Below, one piece after another: positions 44,820 to 54,800 of a stretch of 64,000 nt of DNA. A model generated the notes under the pieces. That model did not search any database. It was given only the letters and a program-made list of their open reading frames with translations, and was not told the origin of the DNA. A program made the translations under genes and the position numbers. This stretch comes from Gemmata sp. (lineage in GTDB: Bacteria > Planctomycetota > Planctomycetia > Gemmatales > Gemmataceae), in assembly GCA_025055115.1 (NCBI GenBank), contig JANWYJ010000021.1, forward strand, positions 62,001-126,000, in the 5' to 3' direction. How positions within the stretch are numbered: the stretch's first letter is position 1; every line of letters starts with the position of its first letter.

Positions 44820-47800
44820 ATTGTGGGGCGTGGCCGACCGATCCGAGCGGATCGCGGCTTCTAAGATCCGGTACGTCGGTAGATCGGCTGGGTGGATCAT
44901 TTTTTGATCCAACCCCCGGCGTTGCGCCTCGGCAAAGGCTTTTTTCGCCTGCTCGGTTGCGGTGGGGGATTGATTCATCCGCAGCAGGGCGACATGGAAC
45001 CAGCGCAAGGCCGTGGGTTGATGACTGATCGCCTCAGCCAGATCGGCTTCGGCATCGTGGAGTTGTTTGAGGGTGATACGAATGCGCGCGCGGGTATCGA
45101 GTAAATCCCCAGTCAGGCCGCGTTCGCGCGTCGCCCGGTTGACCAGTTCCATCGCCTCAGCAGCGGTAGTCGCGTCGGCGGCCAGCATCCACGCCAGATT
45201 GTTCAGCGCCACGACATGATGCGGTTGCTGGGCCAAGACTTTGCGTAACAATGTGGCCGCCGAGGCGGTATCACCCCGGTGCGCGTGAAATTCAGCTTTG
45301 TTCAGTAAATGTACAATCGCCTCGGGTTCGGCCGCCAGACATTCGCTCAGCCATCGTTCGACGACTTCGGCCTGTTGATCGGTCACGTGCCCGGCCCGAA
45401 CGATGGCCAGGCCGGCGGCCGCGCGCAACCGCAGGGAGAGATAGCGATGGAATCGTTCAATCTGCTCGAAGGCTTCGGCGACGCGGCCATCGGAGGCCAA
45501 AGCCCCGACAACGCCAACGATGGCATCGGGGCGGTTGGGCACCAGGGCTGCGAAGCGTTCGGCGGCTGCGGTGGTCATTTGCCGGCCTGCGGCCGTACCG
45601 CGCACGTTGGGCAGACGGCTCAGTTCATCGAGTAATTCCGCCACTTGTGCCGAGCGGGTCAGATAATCCCCCGCCGCGGCATCGGCCCAGCGTGCGTAGT
45701 CTTCGGCGACCGTCAAGGCCCGTTCGGCGCGCCCGGCTTTGGCTTCCATGCGGGCGATGGTCGCCAGGGATGAGAAATCGTTGACGCGCAGCTGCAGTAA
45801 TCGTCCGGCGAAGGCTTCGGCAGCGGCAAAATTGCCATCTTCGACCAATTCTTCCAAGGCCGTGGTCAGGTAGAAGGTGTAGGAGGGGTCTTTTTCCAGT
45901 TCCTCGCGTGGACGATTGAGGAGTTGTTGTAAGCATTGGCGACTGGCCGCGCGGTTATTGGCAGCGCGATAGAGTTGGGATAGTCCAAAAAGATCGGCGT
46001 GGGCTTGGGTCTGTTGGTGGATGGCTTGCATGGCATGAATGGCCCGTCCGAGGGCTTCGCGGCGATCGGGGCCTTCCAAATAGCGGGCCAGAGCTGTCAT
46101 GGCGGTGACAGTGGCCCGGAGTTCGTCGACGCTGGTATGGGTGTCGGTAGCCACTTCGCGAAGCAGTTTCATCGCCCGCACCCGATCGTCGGGGGTGCCT
46201 CCGACCGCGTAAATCATCGCCAGATTGCGTCGGGCCCAGTCGGCATGGTGGGCCGGGAGGGTTTTGTCGGCAAGAAAATCCTCCAGAAGTCGGCCGGCGG
46301 AAGCAGTTTGTGAACACGACAACTTCACGGCCAGTTGTGCTTGGACGAGCCGTTTTTTCTGTTCGGGCGTTTCGGCGCGTGGGACGAAGGCACGGCCTGC
46401 CGAACTCTCGGTATAGACGGCGACCAGGCTCAAGTACTCCGCTGGCGGTAATTGCTTTTGCGCTGCCGCCAGAACGGCAGCTCCGGCCGCCGGATCGGTT
46501 TGGGCGACAAACAAGGCCTTGCGGAGCCAATCATCGCTGTGGGAGGTGGGTAATTGCGTAGCCTTATCGAGCAGCTGAGCGGTTTCGGGGTGCTGCAACT
46601 GGATGGCGCAGTCGGCCACCCACGCCCGGGCTTGGGGGTCGCCCTTCAGGAGGGGTCGGCAGGCGTTGAGAATATCCACCGCCACCGTAGGAACTTGTGG
46701 CAAAACGCGGCCGACGACGCGGCGGAAGGGTTCACCTGCCCAACGCGGATCGCTGGCAAGTTGTTCCAACAACGCCTGAATACGCCCCATGTCGCGGCTT
46801 TTGGCGGAATGCAAGAGCAAGGCTTCCACCGTTTCGTACCGCGTCGGTTCGAGACGGAAGGCCCGTTGCACCAAGGCGGCGGCGGTGGCCGGATCGCCCG
46901 CCGCGTCTCGGCAGCGGGCCAGGGCCAAGCAAGCGTCGGCCTGAGACGGGTTTTCCCCGAAGGTTTGGATGAGCCGGGCCAGATACTGGTGCGGCTGCGG
47001 CCCGCGTGCATCGCACAAGAGAACGGACGGCCCTTGTTCACCTTCCAGCTTCACCAGGGCTGCGCGGGCTTCACGGGCCGCGTCGTCGGTGGGGGCGGCC
47101 CGTTCGTACATTTTTCGCCACATGGCGACATTGTTTGGTTGGCGGCTGAGAAGCCGCCGTAAGGTTTGGATGAGCCGCGGCTGGTCGTTGATTTGATCGT
47201 AAACTTCGACCAAACCGGCCAGCAGACGGAGTTGTTCGGTTTCGGGCCAGGCATCGATTTTTTCGCCCAAGGGGGCGATGGGGCGAATGCGCCCGGGTTC
47301 GCGGGCGTAGAGCAAGGCCCGGGCCAGGCGGACATCGGTACCATCGCCCACGAGAGTTTGAGCTTCATCCAGAATGGCCAGACCAGCGGCAACACCTTGG
47401 AGGTCGGCGGTGGTCAGGGCGAGGGCGGCCCACAACCGGCCGTCGTTGGGACGCATGGCCGACTCTTTGCGCAGGAATTTCACCGCGTCGTTGAGTTGTC
47501 CTTGCAAAACGAGCATTTCGGCGCGGAGGATCACCGGTTCGGAGGAGCCGCGGGGGAATTTGTGGGCGTTGGCATTGAGATCGCGTTCCAGCAATAACCA
47601 ATCCCCGGGGCGAGCCGAGCGCAGGATGATTCGTGATTTCAGCCGCACATATTGGCTGACGACGACGCCCGTGGCGAAAGGGGATTTGAGAGCCATTTCC
47701 AGCTCCCGGGCCGCATCGTCGAAACGCCCCAGGTTCATGTAGAGGTTACCCAAACCCACGCGGGCGATCACGTTGGTAGGGTCGGCGTTGGTGACACGTT

Positions 47801-49055
47801 GGTAGGCTTTCTCTTCAGCGTCGGGGTCGCCCAATTTCTGGTGGCATGTGGCCGAAAGCAGGTTCAGTTGCATCTCCAGACCCGGCATGTTGAGGATGTC
47901 GCGGCGTAAGTTCTCCAGAAGGGTGAGGGCTTCGGCCCACTTTTGCTCGCGCATCGCCATGCGCGCTTGGAGGTATTTGACCTGCGTGGGCGGTGCTTTG
48001 GCGTGTTGTAGACGCACAAGAATTTCTGCCGTTCGCGTCGTATCTCCTTGCTGGACCATGAGATCGGCCAAAGGCACCATGAGGTCTAAGCCGTGGGGCA
48101 CGGCTTTGACACCGTCTTCCAAAACGGTGATCGCCGCCGCTGTGTTGCCGCGGACCAGTTCCAACCACGACAGCGCCCGAATCAGCTTGATGTTGCGTGG
48201 ATACAGCGACACCGCATCCCGCAGAAGGGCATGGGCGGCGGGAATGTTCCGTTGGCGTTGCATGATTTCGGCCAACAACAACGACGCCTCGGCATGTTCC
48301 GGGTCCAGCTCCAAAACGCGATGCAGGTCGCGGCGGGCTTGGGCCAGATCGCCGCCTTGACCCGTACTGACGCCGGGGTCGTCCGCGGTGTACACTTCAA
48401 AACGGGCGCGGATCAGATAGGCATCGGCATCGTGCGGCAAAGCGCGGACCATGCGGTTGAGCACATCGCGGGCGGCGACCGCATCGTTCATGTTACGCCA
48501 TGCCAGTTGGGCCAGGCGTTGGTAGCCGAGCAGTTGGTCGGGGGCATGGAGGATGGCGTTTTCATAGGATTGCCGGGCGGCGGCCAGTTCATTGAGGCCG
48601 GCTTGGGCGGCTCCCAGTTGTTGCCACAATTCGGGTTCGGTGGGGAAGGTTTTCAGCAGGTATTCGGCGTGTGTCACGGCGTCGGTATAACGACCGAGCT
48701 TCAGGCCAATCGCGAGGGCTTTGCGGCGAATGTCGTGGCGGTTGGGGTCGAGCCGCAAAATCCGGTCGTGCAGGAACAATAAGTCCCACCAGTTGCGGGA
48801 GGTGGGCAGGCGTTGTTCCAGCCATTGGGCCAATTGGATTTGAGAATCGACATCATCTGGGTGAAATTCCAGATATTGCCGCAGATAGTGGATCGCCGTA
48901 TCGAGTTTTCCCTGTTCGGCCGCCCGTTCGGATTGGGCTTTCAGTGCGGCGGGGATACGCCGGGATTGCACCGCGTGAACGGCGATCAAGGCGGTGCTAC
49001 TGGCCAGAAGGACGAGGACCAGTTTCAGGAGAAAACGCTTGTTGATTGTCGGCAT
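44817..49055 (-). CDS. Giant tetratricopeptide repeat protein with N-terminal membrane anchor
   Basis: The 1412-residue protein has one N-terminal transmembrane helix (about 9-27; LLKLVLVLLASSTALIAVHAV), then TPR repeats almost throughout. Examples are GKLDTAIHYLRQYLEFHPDDVDSQIQLAQWLEQ, RYTDAVTHAEYLLKTFPTEPELWQQLGAAQAGLNELAAARQSYENAI and HRGDTASAATLLRKVLAQQPHHVVALNNLAWMLA. It resembles long TPR lipoproteins such as PEP-CTERM/PrsT in general layout. It probably acts as an extracytoplasmic scaffold for a large complex, but no specific partner is indicated. The ATG at 49055 directly precedes the anchor. No catalytic domain is seen. Confidence 0.85.
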   Translation of the reverse strand: MPTINKRFLLKLVLVLLASSTALIAVHAVQSRRIPAALKAQSERAAEQGKLDTAIHYLRQYLEFHPDDVDSQIQLAQWLEQRLPTSRNWWDLLFLHDRILRLDPNRHDIRRKALAIGLKLGRYTDAVTHAEYLLKTFPTEPELWQQLGAAQAGLNELAAARQSYENAILHAPDQLLGYQRLAQLAWRNMNDAVAARDVLNRMVRALPHDADAYLIRARFEVYTADDPGVSTGQGGDLAQARRDLHRVLELDPEHAEASLLLAEIMQRQRNIPAAHALLRDAVSLYPRNIKLIRALSWLELVRGNTAAAITVLEDGVKAVPHGLDLMVPLADLMVQQGDTTRTAEILVRLQHAKAPPTQVKYLQARMAMREQKWAEALTLLENLRRDILNMPGLEMQLNLLSATCHQKLGDPDAEEKAYQRVTNADPTNVIARVGLGNLYMNLGRFDDAARELEMALKSPFATGVVVSQYVRLKSRIILRSARPGDWLLLERDLNANAHKFPRGSSEPVILRAEMLVLQGQLNDAVKFLRKESAMRPNDGRLWAALALTTADLQGVAAGLAILDEAQTLVGDGTDVRLARALLYAREPGRIRPIAPLGEKIDAWPETEQLRLLAGLVEVYDQINDQPRLIQTLRRLLSRQPNNVAMWRKMYERAAPTDDAAREARAALVKLEGEQGPSVLLCDARGPQPHQYLARLIQTFGENPSQADACLALARCRDAAGDPATAAALVQRAFRLEPTRYETVEALLLHSAKSRDMGRIQALLEQLASDPRWAGEPFRRVVGRVLPQVPTVAVDILNACRPLLKGDPQARAWVADCAIQLQHPETAQLLDKATQLPTSHSDDWLRKALFVAQTDPAAGAAVLAAAQKQLPPAEYLSLVAVYTESSAGRAFVPRAETPEQKKRLVQAQLAVKLSCSQTASAGRLLEDFLADKTLPAHHADWARRNLAMIYAVGGTPDDRVRAMKLLREVATDTHTSVDELRATVTAMTALARYLEGPDRREALGRAIHAMQAIHQQTQAHADLFGLSQLYRAANNRAASRQCLQQLLNRPREELEKDPSYTFYLTTALEELVEDGNFAAAEAFAGRLLQLRVNDFSSLATIARMEAKAGRAERALTVAEDYARWADAAAGDYLTRSAQVAELLDELSRLPNVRGTAAGRQMTTAAAERFAALVPNRPDAIVGVVGALASDGRVAEAFEQIERFHRYLSLRLRAAAGLAIVRAGHVTDQQAEVVERWLSECLAAEPEAIVHLLNKAEFHAHRGDTASAATLLRKVLAQQPHHVVALNNLAWMLAADATTAAEAMELVNRATRERGLTGDLLDTRARIRITLKQLHDAEADLAEAISHQPTALRWFHVALLRMNQSPTATEQAKKAFAEAQRRGLDQKMIHPADLPTYRILEAAIRSDRSATPHN

Positions 49056-49460
49056 AGCTTCCGCGTCCCTGCACACGCCGCATCCGGAGGCCAAGGCCGC
49101 CAATGGCAAAGCTTGGCGCGGCGCTGCGACATCGTAAACCGCCAGGGTGGCCACTTTCAACCCCAACGCTCTGCGGTTCTGGGCAATCTCGTTGAATTTT
49201 CACATCGGTGAGTTCGTCTAACACAGTAACGAGTATCGTCCACCGCATACCGGGGAGTTCCAGAACAACGGCGGGGAGTTCCAGAACAACGGATTGTTAG
49301 TAACGGATTGTTGTTGTTGGTGGCAAACTCCGGGCCAACGTCGATGGTGTCGGTCCAGGTTATCGGGGAGGTGCAGAACGGCGTATTGCGGGTGGCAAAG
49401 GGCTGTACCGGATGGGTACAATGGAGTTGTTTTAGTTTGATCTGCTGGTGAAATGCCGCC
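49056..49460. other. Divergent intergenic region with a 21-bp tandem duplication
   Basis: 405 bp between the TPR and sigma-factor genes. A perfect 21-bp duplication, CGGGGAGTTCCAGAACAACG plus G, is at 49251-49271 and 49272-49292, followed by two copies of ACGGATTGTT. A TACAAT box near 49416 could belong to the sigma-gene promoter. No gene is supported. Confidence 0.55.
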
Positions 49461-50036
49461 ATGCCGCCGGTTGCCTCCCCCACGGACGAAATCCTCCTTC
49501 GGCGCTTCGCTGCGGGTGATCGATCGGCACTCGATGAGCTTTTCGGCCGCTATCGCGTGGTGGCTTATCGTGTGGCCTACCGCTTGCTGGGTCACGAAGC
49601 CGATGCTCTGGATGCGGTACAAAATGGCTTCGTCAATGCCCTGAAACACCTGCACCGCTTTCGGGGGCAAAGTACGTTCAAAACATGGCTCTTGCGTGTC
49701 ATCTGCAACGCGGCGCTTGATATTGGCCGGCAGCGGAAACGCGATGAGCGGATCCCCGCTCAGCCCATCAGCCCGACGCTGGACGAATTGGGTACAGCTA
49801 CGGCTTTACCGGTCGATGCCGGTTTGGAACGCGACGACCTCCGCCGGGCGGTGGACGCGGCCCTAGCTCGCTTACCCGCATCGCAACGGCAAACCTTCGT
49901 CTTGCATGTGGAGGGGGGATTGACGTATCGTGAAGTGGCGCAGGCGCTGGGAATTTCCATCGGGACCGTGATGAGCCGGCTTTTTTATGCGCGACAGAAA
50001 CTCAAGGAACTGCTCGCGAACTATCAACCAACATGA
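49461..50036 (+). CDS. ECF-type RNA polymerase sigma factor
   Basis: The 191-residue protein has sigma region 2 (~12-85; ILLRRFAAGDRSALDELFGRYRVVAYRVAYRLLGHEADALDAVQNGFVNALKHLHRFRG with KTWLLRVICNAALDIGR) and region 4 (~125-185; LARLPASQRQTFVLHVEGGLTYREVAQALGISIGTVMSRLFYARQKL). No regions 1 or 3 are present, so it is an extracytoplasmic-function sigma. Planctomycetes carry many ECF groups, some of which use non-classical anti-sigma factors. The stop overlaps the next start by 4 bp (ATGA), giving translational coupling. Confidence 0.93.
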   Translation: MPPVASPTDEILLRRFAAGDRSALDELFGRYRVVAYRVAYRLLGHEADALDAVQNGFVNALKHLHRFRGQSTFKTWLLRVICNAALDIGRQRKRDERIPAQPISPTLDELGTATALPVDAGLERDDLRRAVDAALARLPASQRQTFVLHVEGGLTYREVAQALGISIGTVMSRLFYARQKLKELLANYQPT

Positions 50037-50635
50037 AACTGCACAGCCTCGATCCTCTCGAACCGCCTTTCCGCGACCCGTTCGCGGCCTACATCCACGG
50101 CGACCCGCAGGCCGTTGCGGCCGCGGCGCCTCCCGAACCCAGCGCGTCGGCTTGGGAAACCACCCGCCAGGCCATCCATGCGAAACTTTTCCCCCGCTCC
50201 CAGACACTCCCGCAGCCAGCGAATTCCCCACGCCGTCGGCCCTGGGTCGTGGGTAGCTTCACCGCCTTAACGGCCGTGGCGGCCACTGTGGTCGGACTGC
50301 TCCTTGCCAACGACTTCAGCGTTCCGGCCTTGTCCCAATTTTCACTGGTCCACAACACCCCCGCCGGAACACCCGCAACCCCGAGCCTACCCAACCCGAC
50401 AACGACAGATGAACTCGGCGAGATGGCCATCTTGCCGATAGCCACCGAGGATGAAGTGGTCCTTCACCGAGTCCCCGGCGACGGCTGGCTACCGATCGGA
50501 CGCGATCTGTTGCCGGCACTGATTGTTCTGGCTGGCCCCGATGAGGTGGAAATGAATGATACCCCAACCGCCTGGCCCCCGGTGGTCACCGCCCCGGATG
50601 CAGCCCCGATGATTTTTGCCGCCAAACCCCGCTGA
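50033..50635 (+). CDS. Single-TM probable anti-sigma or regulatory membrane protein
   Basis: The 200-residue protein has a cytoplasmic N terminus (1-72), one transmembrane helix (~73-92; VVGSFTALTAVAATVVGLLLAND) and a Pro/Thr-rich outer part ending in a beta-like segment (DEVVLHRVPGDGWLPIGRDLLPALIVLAGPD). No zinc-binding HxxxCxxC anti-sigma signature is seen, so assignment as anti-sigma rests on the coupled ATGA overlap with the ECF sigma and the one-TM topology. The N-terminal helix (AWETTRQAIHAKLF) could bind the sigma factor. Confidence 0.6.
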   Translation: MKLHSLDPLEPPFRDPFAAYIHGDPQAVAAAAPPEPSASAWETTRQAIHAKLFPRSQTLPQPANSPRRRPWVVGSFTALTAVAATVVGLLLANDFSVPALSQFSLVHNTPAGTPATPSLPNPTTTDELGEMAILPIATEDEVVLHRVPGDGWLPIGRDLLPALIVLAGPDEVEMNDTPTAWPPVVTAPDAAPMIFAAKPR

Positions 50636-50638
50636 CTC

Positions 50639-51082
50639 ATGACCGCACTGATTGTCGCCTCACTCATCACCCTGGCTGGCCCGGCGAAGGACAATCCCGT
50701 TCGGGTGACTGTGGTTATTGTGTTGGCCACCGAGAACACCACCCAGGTCGATCCGCGCTTGAAAGACCTCGCGAAAGAAGTGCAAAAACGCGACCCCAAG
50801 CTGACGGGCTTCAAACTGGTGGCTACCGAGTCCAAGTCGATTCCCGTGGGCGAAGCGGCAATCGTCCCTCTGACCGATCAGCAGGTGCTGAAAGTGCAAG
50901 TTGATCGTCACAAAGATGAAAACGGCCGTATTACCCTCACACTGCACCCCCCGGCGATGGACGTAGTCAGCTATGCCTGTGTGTGTGACAAATTCTTCCC
51001 CATCGTTACACCCTACCGCACCAAAGCCGGTGAACAACTCATCATCGCGGTGATGGCCAAACCCTGCACCGGCATGAAGTGA
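50639..51082 (+). CDS. Secreted protein, third gene of the sigma cassette
   Basis: The 147-residue protein has a short hydrophobic start (MTALIVASLITLAGPA). A compact beta-rich domain (VRVTVVIVLATENTTQVDPRLKDLAKEVQKRDPKLTGFKLVATES) follows, and a late pair of Cys in SYACVCDKFF and another in AKPCTG. The spacing to the preceding stop is 3 nt, so it belongs to the sigma operon. No family is recognised. A periplasmic sensor or target of the sigma system is the simplest inference. Confidence 0.6.
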   Translation: MTALIVASLITLAGPAKDNPVRVTVVIVLATENTTQVDPRLKDLAKEVQKRDPKLTGFKLVATESKSIPVGEAAIVPLTDQQVLKVQVDRHKDENGRITLTLHPPAMDVVSYACVCDKFFPIVTPYRTKAGEQLIIAVMAKPCTGMK

Positions 51083-51151
51083 TCCGCGTGTGCGAACAAC
51101 GGTCTCACAACATTGCCGAAGATAGTGGACTCACTCCAGCCTGTAGTGGCC

Positions 51152-51262
51152 CATGCAGTTGGTGGGCGGTTGGGCGGCCATCGCGGCACCATCGACAGGG
51201 TCATCCGGGAACCATCACTTGATGCATGCAGTTGGTGGGCGGTTGGGCGGCCATCACGGCAC
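51152..51262. repeat. 38-bp direct repeat with 35-bp spacer (period 73)
   Basis: Copies at 51152-51189 and 51225-51262, 37 of 38 identical, beginning CATGCAGTTGGTGGGCGG. The geometry equals the unrelated pair at 23080. Confidence 0.95.
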
Positions 51263-51412
51263 AGCCGCACAAGATGTCGAGTTTTGTTGAGGTAATATCG
51301 CGTGCGCGTTGGGGGGGAAAATCGTGACAACGCCATGAGTATTCATATGTTCAAATCTGGTCATCACTTCGGCGCGACACTCTCATCATTCTCATCATTG
51401 CCGACACTCTCA

Positions 51413-51561
51413 TCATTGCCGACACTCCACGTTGAGTTTCGCAATCCGATGTTCCCCTCGCTGTCCGATGTTCCCCCCGCTGTCCGATGTTTCCCTCGCT
51501 GTCCCTTGGCTTCATTGCCGACACTCCACGTTGAGTTTCGCAATCCGATGTTCCCCCCGCT
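51413..51561. repeat. 50-bp direct repeat plus 19-bp triple tandem
   Basis: 50-bp copies at 51413-51462 and 51512-51561 differ at one base and start TCATTGCCGACACTCCACG. Inside, CCGATGTTCCCCTCGCTGT and two variants form a 19-bp tandem at 51446-51464, 51465-51483 and 51484-51502. Just upstream, CATCATTGCCGACACTCT-type units also recur. Confidence 0.95.
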
Positions 51562-51831
51562 CTGGCTCGGTCTCGGCGTGACAGTCTCACCATCGCCCAC
51601 GAGCCACGGGGAGTATGGGACTATCAGTCGACATCAGCGCGTGCGGGGACACCAACACAACCAGGATGATCCGGTCGGGTTGTTCGCTCCGCGTCAGGGT
51701 CTGTGGCGGAATTTCGCTGGCCCAACAGATACAACACAGCTGATCCGGCTGGCGTTATGCGGATTCCCTACTTGCTTTTCGGCCACGGTTGCCGCATTCT
51801 CAAGTTGCAGAGTCTTTGAGGAGTGCTTCCC

Positions 51832-54800
51832 ATGCGGTATGTCCTCTCCTGGTGGGCGATGTTGGCTTGCGCGTCGTCGGCCGTTGTGACGGCGAATGAC
51901 GCTCTGACCCCGGCGGAGGCGGTGAAGCGGTTCAAGTTACCCGCGGGGTTTCAGGTTCGGGCTGTGGCCACCGAGCCGATGATTCGCCAGCCGGTCAGCA
52001 TAAGTTTTGATGCTCGGGGCCGATTGTGGGTGCTGCAGTACCTGCAATACCCCCACTATGCCGGGCTTAAACCGGTCCAGCAGGACCAATACCTGCGCAC
52101 TATCTACGACAAAATCCCGGCACCGCCGCCGCATGGGCCTGTCGGGGCCGACAAGATTACCATTCTTTACGACCCCGACGAAAACGGAGTTTTTCGCAAA
52201 TCGAAGGATTTCGTTACCGGCCTCAACATCGCCAGTGGCTTCTGCCTGGGTCGCGGCGGGGTTTATGTCGCTCAACCGCCCTACCTGCTCTTTTATGCCG
52301 ACCACAATGAGGATGACATTCCCGATGGCGATCCGGAAGTGTTGCTCACTGGCTTTGGCATGGACGATACCCATTCGCTGGCTAATTCCCTGCAATGGGG
52401 ACCCGATGGTTGGCTGTACGGGGCCGCGGGCAGCACCAGCACCAGTCGCATTGCCAATCCGGCCAACCCCAAGGAAATCATCGAATTTCAGCAGGGTATT
52501 TGGCGTTATCATCCGCCCACCCGCCGCTTTGAACTGTTCAGTGAAGGCGGCGGCAATACCTACGGCCTCGACTTCGACCGCCACGGCCAGGCCATCGCGG
52601 GGACCAACTGGAGCGGCTACGTCTGCCTGCATCCGATGCAAGGCGCATACTATGTGAAAGGATTCAGCAAACACGGACCGCTTCACAACCCGTACACCTA
52701 CGGCTACTTCGAGCATGTGCCCTATACCGGCTTCAAGGGGGGGCATGTCACCTGCGGCGGGGTAGTGTACGACGCCGACGTTTACCCCGAACAGTTCCGT
52801 GGCCGTTACATCGCCGGGAATTTACTGGCCAACGCCATCTACTGGCACACCCTCGAACCGGTGAAAGCGAGCTTCACCGCCTCGTTTGGCGGCGAACTGA
52901 TGACCACCGACGACATTTGGTTCCGCCCGGTCGATCTGCTGTTGGGGCCGGATGGCTGCATTTATGTGGCCGACTGGTACGACAAACGCGCCGCCCACCT
53001 CGACCCCCTCGACACCTGGCACAAGGACAGTGGACGCATCTATCGCATTGAATACCAAGGTGGACCGAAGTACCCCACGTTCGATGGGCGGAAGCAATCC
53101 ACCGCCGCGCTGATCGAAGGACTGCGAAACCCTAACAAATGGTGGCGGAACGAAGCCCAGCGGCTACTGCGCGAACGCGGCGACAAAACCGGGCACGCCA
53201 CCTTGCGGCAGTGGCTGGTCAACGAAAAGGGACAGCTCGCGTTAGAAGCGCTGTGGGCTTTATATGGCTCTGGCGGATGGACCGAAGACGACTTTCATCG
53301 CGTCGGCCAGCACCCCAATGAACATGTGCGGGCGTGGATGGTGCGCCTCCTAGGTGATGACGAGAAACTGACGGACAAGACGTTGGCTGTCTTCACCCAC
53401 TGGGCCCGCACGGAAAAAAGCCCCATCGTCGCCGCGCAGCTGGCCTGTAGCGCCCGCCGCTTCACCCCCGTGCAAGCGATCGCGATTGTCAAAGCCCTAC
53501 TAGAAAATCCTCTTCTCAGTGATGATCCCCATCTTCCCTTGCTGGTGTGGTGGGCAATGGAAGAGGCGAACCGGCGCGATACCACCGATACGGTGCAATT
53601 CCCTTATCCGGGTGAACCGAATCGGAAACTGGCGTCGTTCTTCAACGAACGGGTGGCCCGGCGGCTGCTGTCGGGCCAAATCTCCCGTGGAACAGAACGC
53701 ATCGGCCTATTGCTGGCCAGGACGCAACAGGCGGGCGACGACCTGACGCCCGTTCTCCGCGGCATCGCCACCGCGTTGCAAGCTCATCCGGGCAAGGACG
53801 TGATCCCGGCTTTGCGCGAACCGTTGGCCGATCTGCTCAAACAGCGGCCCGACGATCTGTTGGTGTTGGAAGTTTTAGCCCGCATGGGTGATGCTGACGC
53901 TTGCAGCCGCTTGCGGCGGATCGTGGCTGATCCATCGGCCCGCGACAACGACCGTCTCCGTGCCGTGGCTCTCCTGCGCGATGTTCGCGACCCGCGAGCG
54001 CAAGAATTGTTCTTGCAACAACTCACGACGGCCCCGTCGGACAAGTTCCGCATCGAACTTCTCAGCGGCCTGGAAGCCTTTGAACATGATGCCGTTGGTG
54101 CCGCGATTCTGGCGGGCTATGCTGGCTTCTCCCGGCCTGTCAAGAATCGGGCACTGCAAACCCTGCTGACACGCCCCAATTGGGCGCTGCAGCTACTTCA
54201 ACAGTTCGACAGCGGGAAGTTTCCCCGCGCCGACTTCACCCTCGACCATGCCCGCGCCGCCGTCAAACTCGACCACAAAGACCTGACCGCCATCGTCGAG
54301 AAGCACTTCGGCAAGTTGGCCCCGGCCACACCGGGGGAAAAACAAGCCCGCATCGGCGGTCTCTCTATTGCTCTGAAGAAAGAGCGCGGTGATCCGGTGC
54401 GTGGAAAGGTGCTCTTCACCAAACTGTGTGCCGCCTGCCATCAACTCCACGGCGAAGGCGGGGCCGTGGGGCCTGATCTGACCACCAGCGACCGCAAAAA
54501 CACCCTCTACCTGCTCACCCATATTGTCGATCCGTCGAGTGCCATTCGCCCCGAATATCTCGTTTATTCGGTGCTGACCCATGATGATCGCAAATTCTCT
54601 GGTATCGCCACCGACAGTGGCGAAACGATCATCCTCACCAATGTTGTGAACGACCAAGTCGTGAAAACGACGCTCGCAAAAGCTGATATTGCCGCGATGA
54701 AACCCTCCCCGGTGTCACTGATGCCTGAGAAGTTGCTCGATTCACTCACGGAAGCCCAAGTGGCCGATCTGTTCGCCTACCTGGCGTCCGATGCCCCGAA

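Larger units (their letters stand above)
51083..51831. other. Long repeat-rich intergenic region
   Basis: 749 bp without a supported gene. It holds three repeat families (listed separately). The plus-strand open frame over 51302-51889 mirrors the repeats and is not considered coding. Confidence 0.75.

Noticed and set aside
49218-49670. 150-residue minus-strand open frame
   Set aside because: It overlaps the start of the ECF sigma gene on the other strand and includes the 21-bp intergenic duplication; no family features.
51152-51262. Possible one-spacer CRISPR array
   Set aside because: Same reasons as for 23080-23190; repeat sequence is unrelated to that locus.
51302-51889. 195-residue plus-strand open frame
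   Set aside because: It is composed mainly of the intergenic repeats, has no ribosome site or domain, and runs into the true cytochrome-fusion gene in another frame.
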